Positions 22,804 through 27,519 of a stretch of 27,519 bases of DNA are shown here, one piece after another; within the stretch, counting starts at the first letter, position 1, and every line of letters starts with the position of its first letter. Location: contig NZ_JAHYSG010000146.1 of assembly GCF_022095675.1 (NCBI RefSeq), forward strand, positions 1 to 27,519. Direction: 5' to 3'. The notes under the pieces were generated by a model. It ran no database searches. It was not told the origin of the DNA and saw only the letters and a program-made list of their open reading frames with translations. This DNA comes from Dactylosporangium sp. AC04546 (GTDB lineage: Bacteria; Actinomycetota; Actinomycetes; Mycobacteriales; Micromonosporaceae). A program made the translations under genes and the position numbers.

Positions 22804-24006
22804 GTGATCGCACGCGGCACGGTGGCCCTCTCCTACGTCCTGTTCATCCTGGTGGGCCTCGGCGCCGGTGTGAACGGCGTCGTCCTGCTGCCCCAGCTGC
22901 ACGACTACGGCGTTGACCGCACCCTGTTCGGCCTGGTCTTCTTCGCCGGCTCGGCCGGGTTCGTCGCGGCCGGCGCGGTCACCGGCCCGTTCGTGCACCG
23001 CTGGGGCTGCCGGGCCGCGCTGCTGCTCGGCGTCGCCACCTACGTGCTCGGCGGGCTGTACATCGCCACCCGCCCGCCGTTCGCCGCGTTCGTCCTGGTC
23101 CAGCTGCTCACCGGGTTCGGCACCGGGCTGCTCGAGTCGGTCCTCAACGCCTACGTCGCGGCGCTGCCCGAGGCGACCGGCCGGCTCAACCGGCTGCACG
23201 CGTTCTTCGGCGCCGGCGCCCTGCTCGGCCCGCTGCTGGCCACCTGGATGCTGCGGTTCACCACCTGGCCGATCGTGTTCCTCGCCCTCGCCGGGGTGGC
23301 GGTGCCGCTCGGCCTGGCCGTCGCCGCGCTGTTCCCGCGCCGGGCCGCCGACCCCGCCGTGGCGGTCAGCGAGGAGCACACCGGGCGGCGGCTGCTCGGC
23401 CCGGCGCTGCGCAGCCGGGTCGTGCTGCTCGGCTCGCTGCTGCTCACGGTGTACGTCGGGCTGGAGATCGGCGTCGGGAACTGGGCCTACAGCTACCTCG
23501 TCGAGGCGCGCTCGGTGAGCGGCACGGCCGCCGGCGCGACGATCAGCCTCTACTGGCTCGGGCTGACCCTGGGGCGGTTCGTGCTCGGCTCGGCGGCGAC
23601 GCGCGCCGGGCTGACCGCCACCGGCCTGATGTACGGCTGCCTCGCCGGCATCACCGTGGCCGCCGCCCTGACCTGGGCCCTGCCCGGGGCGGTGCCGCTC
23701 GCGGCCGGCTTCGCGCTGCTCGGGTTCTTCCTCGGCCCGGTGTTCCCGACCGCGATGGTCGTCGTCCCGCCGCTCGCCGGCCCGGGGCTGGCCCCGACCG
23801 CGATCGGCGTCATGAACGCCGGCTCCGTCGTCGGCGGCGCGGCGCTGCCGTGGCTCGCCGGTGCGGTGACCCAGGGGTACGGCGCCTGGACCCTCATGCC
23901 GTTCGCGCTGGTGCTGGCGTTCGCGCAGCTCGCCGTGTGGTGGCCGGTCGCGGCCGGGTCGCCGCTGACGACCCGGCCGCGGCAGGAGGAGCTAACCCGC
24001 GCGTAG
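22804..24006 (+). CDS. MFS transporter, sugar-type (FHS/YbjJ-like)
   Basis: A 400-residue protein with about twelve hydrophobic segments. N-half features are LVGLGAGVNGVVLLPQL, FVHRWGCRAALLLG and HAFFGAGALLGPLLATWML; the C-half has GNWAYSYLVEARSVSGTAAG followed by YWLGLTLGRFVLG. These match fucose/glucose-type MFS proteins and YbjJ-like members, so uptake of a sugar with protons is likely; the substrate is not predictable. The GTG at 22804 follows the regulator by 9 bp and has no Shine-Dalgarno but sits just after a TAAGTT box. Its 3' end overlaps the convergent SDR-like gene by 15 bp. Confidence 0.9.
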   Translation: MIARGTVALSYVLFILVGLGAGVNGVVLLPQLHDYGVDRTLFGLVFFAGSAGFVAAGAVTGPFVHRWGCRAALLLGVATYVLGGLYIATRPPFAAFVLVQLLTGFGTGLLESVLNAYVAALPEATGRLNRLHAFFGAGALLGPLLATWMLRFTTWPIVFLALAGVAVPLGLAVAALFPRRAADPAVAVSEEHTGRRLLGPALRSRVVLLGSLLLTVYVGLEIGVGNWAYSYLVEARSVSGTAAGATISLYWLGLTLGRFVLGSAATRAGLTATGLMYGCLAGITVAAALTWALPGAVPLAAGFALLGFFLGPVFPTAMVVVPPLAGPGLAPTAIGVMNAGSVVGGAALPWLAGAVTQGYGAWTLMPFALVLAFAQLAVWWPVAAGSPLTTRPRQEELTRA

Positions 24007-24843
24007 CTCGTCGAGCAGCGCGGGGCGCTGCGGCGCCCAGCCGAGCGAGCGGGCCTTGTCGCCGGAGGCCTGCTGGTCGAGCAGCAGGGCGTCGGCGAAC
24101 AGCGGGCCGAACCGCTCGCGGGACGCCTCGACCGGCTCGGCGACCACGCCGCCGGGCCCGGCGGCCGCCTCGGCGATCTCCCGCACCGTCGGGCTGGCCC
24201 CGGACACCGCCAGGAGCCGGCCCAGCGCCTCGCCGCGGGTGGCGATCAGCGCGTACAGCGCGGCGGCGTCGTCGACGTGGATCGTGGTCCAGTGCTGGCC
24301 GCCGTCGCCGACCAGGCGGACCCGGCCGGCCTCGTCGCGGCCGGGCAGGAGCACGCCGGCCGGGATGCCGCCGCCGGCGCCGTACACGATGCCGGGCGTG
24401 ACGACGGTCGCGGCCAGGTCGGCGTCGAGCACCGACGCCTCCACCGGCAGGCGCCAGGCGGTCAGCGCCGGCGGCCGCAGCGGCGAGTCCTCGGCGATGT
24501 CCGCGTTGTCGCCGTAGAGCCACACACCGCTGGTGTGCACGTACGGCCGGCCGGTCCCGCCGAGGGCCTGCACGGCCGCGGCGACGACGGCCCGGTCGAG
24601 GCGCTCGGTGTCGGGCCCGCCGGTCGCGGCGAGGTGCACGACGGCGTCGGCGGCGGCGAAGCGCTCCGCCGTCCACGCCACGTCGAAGGCGTCGCCGACG
24701 GCCGCGTCGGCGCCGTGCTTGCGCACCTTCCCGGCCGCCTCCTCGTTGCGCACGAGGGCGGTGACGTCATGCCCGGTCGCGGCCAGCCGCCGCACCAGCG
24801 CGGAACCGATGTACCCGGTCCCGCCGGTCAACACGATCTGCAT
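23992..24843 (-). CDS. NAD(P)-dependent epimerase/dehydratase-like SDR
   Basis: A 283-residue extended-type short-chain dehydrogenase relative. GGTGYIGS at 7-14 is the Rossmann nucleotide motif, VVHLAATGG (68-76) is the second conserved strand, and HTSGVWLYGDN (103-113) occupies the active-site position. The usual YxxxK is not present, so it is an atypical SDR and may not be an epimerase. The ATG at 24843 lies 7 nt after TAGCGT on the minus strand (24851-24856), consistent with a leaderless transcript; a longer in-frame reading upstream has no family similarity. Its substrate is unknown. Confidence 0.88.
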   Translation of the reverse strand: MQIVLTGGTGYIGSALVRRLAATGHDVTALVRNEEAAGKVRKHGADAAVGDAFDVAWTAERFAAADAVVHLAATGGPDTERLDRAVVAAAVQALGGTGRPYVHTSGVWLYGDNADIAEDSPLRPPALTAWRLPVEASVLDADLAATVVTPGIVYGAGGGIPAGVLLPGRDEAGRVRLVGDGGQHWTTIHVDDAAALYALIATRGEALGRLLAVSGASPTVREIAEAAAGPGGVVAEPVEASRERFGPLFADALLLDQQASGDKARSLGWAPQRPALLDELRAG

Positions 24844-24924
24844 GCGCCTGACGCTAGAGCGCCTCGCCGGGTGGCGTCTCGTGATGCTGATCGCGACGAC
24901 CATCGGGAATATTCGTGGCGCCCG

Positions 24925-25131
24925 CTACACCCTGAACCGGCCGACCTCGCGTTGCAGCTCGGTGGCCAGGCGGGACAGCTCGGTGACCGTCTCGTCGGCC
25001 TCGGTCAGCGTCGCCTCGGTCGCCTGGCGCGCCTTCGTGATCACGCCGCGGTCCGCCACGAACCCGCTGAACCGGCCCCGCGCGACGGTGACCCGCACCG
25101 CAGCGCGCCGGCCCGCGACGCTGTCCACCAC
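24925..25131 (-). CDS. 68-aa protein resembling a methyl-accepting chemotaxis protein C-terminus
   Basis: The last 19 residues, TELSRLATELQREVGRFRV, look like the extreme C-terminus of actinobacterial methyl-accepting chemotaxis proteins, preceded by a coiled-coil-prone stretch (TKARQATEATLTEADETV). Residues 1-30 are basic and beta-like and do not resemble a chemoreceptor. The GTG at 25131 has GAGGG seven bases upstream and codons are G/C-ending, so it looks translated. It could be a relic of a lost chemoreceptor or an independent small protein that joins receptor-type helical bundles. No che gene is in the window. It lies 81 bp upstream of the SDR-like gene on the same strand and is divergent from the MBL-fold gene. 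Confidence 0.6.
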   Translation of the reverse strand: MVDSVAGRRAAVRVTVARGRFSGFVADRGVITKARQATEATLTEADETVTELSRLATELQREVGRFRV

Positions 25132-25262
25132 AGTTGTTCCCTCGCCGCCCGAAAACGTCAGATGTCGCGCGCGCCGGATGTCGCCGCATTGGTCCGATCG
25201 GCGCCACCCCGGGAGGGTTGAGCGTTTTGGTTACTCCGCGGCGGGCCGGGCAGTGCACGCGG

Positions 25263-26225
25263 ATGACCTACCGCATGGATCGAAAGACGCTCGGGGCGGC
25301 GGTGCTGGCCGCCGCGGGGGCCGGGGCCGGTGTGGCGCTGGCCCGGTCGCTGCGGGAGGACACCCCCGCGGCCGGCGAGCACGCCTGGACGGTGCACCCG
25401 GCCGGCGCGCCCGGTGCGGAGCGCACGCGCGGCGCGGCCACCGCCACGTTCGTCGGCACCGCCACCGTGCTGTTGCGCCTCGGCGCGTTCACCCTGCTCA
25501 CCGACCCGAACTTCCTGCACGCGGGCCAGCGGGCCTACCTGGGGTACGGCCTGTCGAGCCGGCGGCGCACCGAGCCGGCCCTGTCGGTCGACGAGCTGCC
25601 GCCCCTCGCCGCGGTCGTGCTGTCACACCTGCACGGCGACCACTTCGACCGGGTCGCGAGGCGCGGGCTGCCGCGCGACGTGCCCGTGCTCACCACCCGC
25701 CCGGCCGCCCGGCGGCTGCAGCAGTGGCGGTTCGGCGAGGCGGTGGGCCTGGCCGACTGGCAGAGCGCCACGTTCTCGGCCGGCGGCGGCGAGACGCTGC
25801 GGGTGACCGCGGTCCCCGCCCGGCACGGCCCGGCCGGGGTGCACCTGGCCATGCCCGTGACGATGGGCAGCGTCATCGACTGGCAGCCCGCCGACGGCCG
25901 GCGCCTGCGGCTGTACGTGAGCGGCGACACCCGCTACAGCCACCGCGTCCTGCGCGAGATCCCGGAGCGCTTCGGCGGCATCGACGCGGCCCTGCTGCAC
26001 CTCGGCGGCACCCGCCTGCTGGGCGTCCTGGTCACCATGGACGCTCGCGACGGGGTGGCCCTGTCCCGCCTGCTCGCACCGCGCCGCATCGTGCCGATCC
26101 ACTACGACGACTACCCGGTGTTCCGCGAGCCGCTGTCGACCTTCCTGCAGATGGCCGAACTGTCCGGCCTGGCCGAGGCGGTCCGCCCGGTGTACCGCGG
26201 CCAGACGATCGACCTGGCGGGCTGA
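25263..26225 (+). CDS. MBL-fold metallo-hydrolase (UlaG/NAPE-PLD-like), N-terminally anchored
   Basis: A 320-residue metallo-beta-lactamase-fold hydrolase. HLHGDHFD at 122-129 is the zinc-binding HxHxDH motif; ARHGP and SGDTRYS supply further ligand positions, and VPIHYDDYP gives the last histidine. The opening ATFVGTATVLLRLGAFTLLTDP is typical of UlaG/NAPE-PLD-like members. A hydrophobic segment at about 10-27 may anchor it to the membrane. ATG 25263 is chosen; ATG 25275 is also possible and neither has a clear Shine-Dalgarno. In-frame sequence further upstream is not protein-like. In the 131-bp gap to the divergent 68-aa gene I see only the 8-bp palindrome CCGATCGG and no convincing promoter. 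Confidence 0.88.
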   Translation: MTYRMDRKTLGAAVLAAAGAGAGVALARSLREDTPAAGEHAWTVHPAGAPGAERTRGAATATFVGTATVLLRLGAFTLLTDPNFLHAGQRAYLGYGLSSRRRTEPALSVDELPPLAAVVLSHLHGDHFDRVARRGLPRDVPVLTTRPAARRLQQWRFGEAVGLADWQSATFSAGGGETLRVTAVPARHGPAGVHLAMPVTMGSVIDWQPADGRRLRLYVSGDTRYSHRVLREIPERFGGIDAALLHLGGTRLLGVLVTMDARDGVALSRLLAPRRIVPIHYDDYPVFREPLSTFLQMAELSGLAEAVRPVYRGQTIDLAG

Positions 26226-26236
26226 ACCGGCTACGG

Positions 26237-26260
26237 GCTGAGCTAGCTGCTGAGCTAGCT
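26237..26260. repeat. 12-bp tandem duplication at a small gene's stop codon
   Basis: GCTGAGCTAGCT is repeated at 26237-26248 and 26249-26260. On the minus strand it reads AGC TAG CTC AGC twice, so the small membrane protein has its stop codon duplicated in frame, and a third in-frame TAG follows at 26231-26233. Confidence 0.9.
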
Positions 26261-26416
26261 GTTGAACACGCTGGCGAAGAACTCCCCGAAACCGTTGGCG
26301 ATGTCGAGCAGACCACCGCCGATCGACGAGACGATGTTCGCCGCCGACTGCGGGCGGTACGCGACGAAGAACACCAGGAACGCGAGGCCACCCCATCTGA
26401 GGATCTTCTTGACCAT
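26255..26416 (-). CDS. Small membrane protein (53 aa)
   Basis: Fifty-three residues beginning MVKKILRWGGLAFLVFFVAY, a short basic head plus one membrane span. It continues RPQSAANIVSSIGGG, then LLDIANGFGEFFASVFNS, which looks like an amphipathic helix. The ATG at 26416 has a very strong GGAGGAGAAGG site, and a good promoter lies 40-65 bp upstream. Similar short proteins with a basic head, one span and an IGGG turn are, to my recollection, frequent in actinomycetes without an assigned function. It converges on the MBL-fold gene with a 29-bp gap containing the 12-bp duplication. Confidence 0.82.
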   Translation of the reverse strand: MVKKILRWGGLAFLVFFVAYRPQSAANIVSSIGGGLLDIANGFGEFFASVFNS

Positions 26417-26452
26417 CTGCTGCCTTCTCCTCCCTCCGGGCCGTGCGCATTC

Positions 26453-26481
26453 AGGGTAGTCGTTGAACTACATGTAGTGAA
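26453..26481 (-). promoter_or_regulatory. Promoter of the 53-aa membrane protein
   Basis: On the minus strand TTCACT (26476-26481), a 17-bp spacer and TACCCT (26453-26458) form a clear sigma-70-like promoter, 37 bp upstream of ATG 26416. Confidence 0.65.
26467..26478. promoter_or_regulatory. 12-bp perfect palindrome overlapping the small-protein promoter
   Basis: ACTACATGTAGT is a perfect palindrome covering part of the -35 box and the spacer of the promoter at 26453-26481. A second palindrome, CCATGCATGG, lies at 26488-26497. Both are in the 202-bp gap shared with the divergent Hsp70-like gene and are operator candidates. Confidence 0.5.
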
Positions 26482-26618
26482 GACGACCCATGCATGGTGC
26501 ACTGACGATCGCAGCACACTGAGCCCTCATTCACGACGGTTCACTCACCGCTCCGTACAGGTCGCTGGAGCCGATCGGACGGATAGCCAGGCCGGTGGCG
26601 GTCCGTATATTGGGCGTC

Positions 26619-27519
26619 GTGGACGTGCGAGGGTACCGGCTCGGGGTCGACTTCGGTACCTCGAACACCGTGGCGATGCTGGCCTGGCCCGACGGGCACG
26701 TGCGCCCGCTGCTCTTCGACGGGTCGCCGACGCTGCCCTCGTCGGTGTACGACGACCCCGGCAACGGCCTGCTGGTCGGGCGCGACGCGGTGCACGCGGC
26801 GCGGATCAGCCCCGAGCGCTTCGAGCCCAACCCCAAGCGCCGCATCGACGAGTCCGCCGTGCTGCTCGGCGAGCGGGAGCGGCCGACCGCCGACCTGATC
26901 GCCGCCGTGCTCGCCCGGGTCGCCGGCGAGGCCCGGCGGGTCTCCGGCGGGCAGCTCGGCCCGGTCACCGTCACCTGCCCGGCCGCGTGGGCGCAGACCC
27001 GCCGCGGGGTGCTGCTCGCCGCGGCCGAGCGGGCCGGGCTCGGCGCCGTCACGCTGGTGCCCGAGCCGGTCGCCGCCGCGCACGTGTTCTGGACGATGGT
27101 GGGTGACGCGGCCCCGCCCGGCTCCGCGTTCCTCGTCTACGACCTGGGCGCCGGCACCTTCGACGCCTCCGTGGTCCGCCACGGGGCGGGCGCGTTCACG
27201 GTCCTGGCGACCGAGGGCCTCAGCACCAGCGGCGGCCTCGACATCGACGCGGCGATCGTCGGCTACCTCGGCGCGGCGCACGCCGGCCGTGAGCCGGCCG
27301 CCTGGAACCGGCTCGTCCACCCGACCACCAGCGCGGAGCGGCGGGCCAGCCGGATGCTGTGGGACGACGTGCGGGCCGCGAAGGAGATGCTGTCGCGCAC
27401 CGCGGCGACGATGATCCACCTGCCGGCGTACGACACCGACGTCCCCCTCGGCCGGGACCAGTTCGAGCAGCTCGCCCGCCCGATCCTGACCGCCACGGTG
27501 ACCGCCTCCCGCGCCGCCG
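26619..27519 (+). CDS. Hsp70/DnaK-like ATPase protein, incomplete at right edge
   Basis: The visible 300 residues cover most of the actin-like ATPase domain. LGVDFGTSNTVAM (8-20) is phosphate loop 1, TCPAAWAQTRRGVLLAAAERAG is the connecting region, VPEPVAAA follows, and LVYDLGAGTFDASVV is phosphate loop 2, then GGLDIDAAIVGYL. It is divergent from housekeeping DnaK and resembles actinobacterial Hsp70-family proteins that carry unrelated C-terminal domains; that end is beyond the window. GTG 26619 lies 7 nt after TATATT (26606-26611), so the transcript is probably leaderless. It is divergent from the 53-aa membrane protein gene. Confidence 0.9.
   Translation, partial: MDVRGYRLGVDFGTSNTVAMLAWPDGHVRPLLFDGSPTLPSSVYDDPGNGLLVGRDAVHAARISPERFEPNPKRRIDESAVLLGERERPTADLIAAVLARVAGEARRVSGGQLGPVTVTCPAAWAQTRRGVLLAAAERAGLGAVTLVPEPVAAAHVFWTMVGDAAPPGSAFLVYDLGAGTFDASVVRHGAGAFTVLATEGLSTSGGLDIDAAIVGYLGAAHAGREPAAWNRLVHPTTSAERRASRMLWDDVRAAKEMLSRTAATMIHLPAYDTDVPLGRDQFEQLARPILTATVTASRAA

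Noticed and set aside
25134..25262. N-terminal extension of the MBL-fold protein
   Set aside because: The extra 43 residues have no family similarity and would overlap the probable promoter region and the 68-aa gene.

Overview
The window is very GC-rich DNA with G/C-ending codons almost throughout, short intergenic gaps and many ATGA/GTGA overlaps. Its protein families point to a soil actinomycete: AfsR/SARP regulator, sigma-E family ECF sigma factor, PPOX-type F420-dependent enzyme, class E (LAxTG) sortase substrate, Tat-exported L,D-transpeptidase lipoprotein and Spo0M. A Micromonosporaceae-like organism (Actinoplanes/Dactylosporangium type) is my inference; no rRNA or other taxonomic marker is present. 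I see no tRNA, IS element, prophage or CRISPR array. No stretch over 300 bp is empty.

Layout. Positions 1-4347 (minus): the cytochrome bd locus cydA-cydB-cydD-cydC, the last running off the left edge. Positions 4414-6359 (minus): an SPFH/band-7 protein translationally coupled to an NAD-kinase-like protein. Positions 6437-7102 (plus): a divergent NrtR-type NUDIX regulator. Two related dyads, one perfect and one imperfect, lie in the gap between them. This looks like a self-contained NAD(P)/ADP-ribose-responsive module and is the best candidate here for an undescribed system. Positions 7163-9113 (plus): a Spo0M-like protein and an L,D-transpeptidase, closed by a strong hairpin terminator. Positions 9159-12213 (minus): a sortase-anchored repeat protein, and an ECF sigma factor coupled to a membrane-anchored Asp-box (BNR) protein that may act as its sensor. 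Positions 12300-15365 (plus): ThuA, a Gfo/Idh/MocA dehydrogenase, an F420/flavin enzyme and a lipoprotein.

Positions 15366-18521 (minus): a large AfsR-like regulator, apparently starting at CTG. Positions 18761-19565: a secreted HNH nuclease with a possible 48-aa upstream ORF. Positions 19599-20674 (plus): DUF4287 and a META-domain lipoprotein. Positions 20660-22014: DUF1992, a DedA membrane protein, a 40-aa membrane protein and a possibly frameshifted small ORF. Positions 22087-24006 (plus): a FadR-type regulator and the sugar-type MFS transporter it probably controls. Positions 23992-25131 (minus): an SDR-like enzyme and a 68-aa protein resembling the C-terminus of a chemoreceptor. Positions 25263-26225 (plus): an MBL-fold hydrolase. 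Positions 26255-26416 (minus): a 53-aa membrane protein with a clear promoter and operator-like palindrome. From 26619 to the right edge (plus): an incomplete Hsp70/DnaK-like protein.

Recurring themes are leaderless-looking genes (TANNNT boxes 6-8 nt before the start codon) and small tandem duplications of 11, 12 and 14 bp sitting on stop codons.
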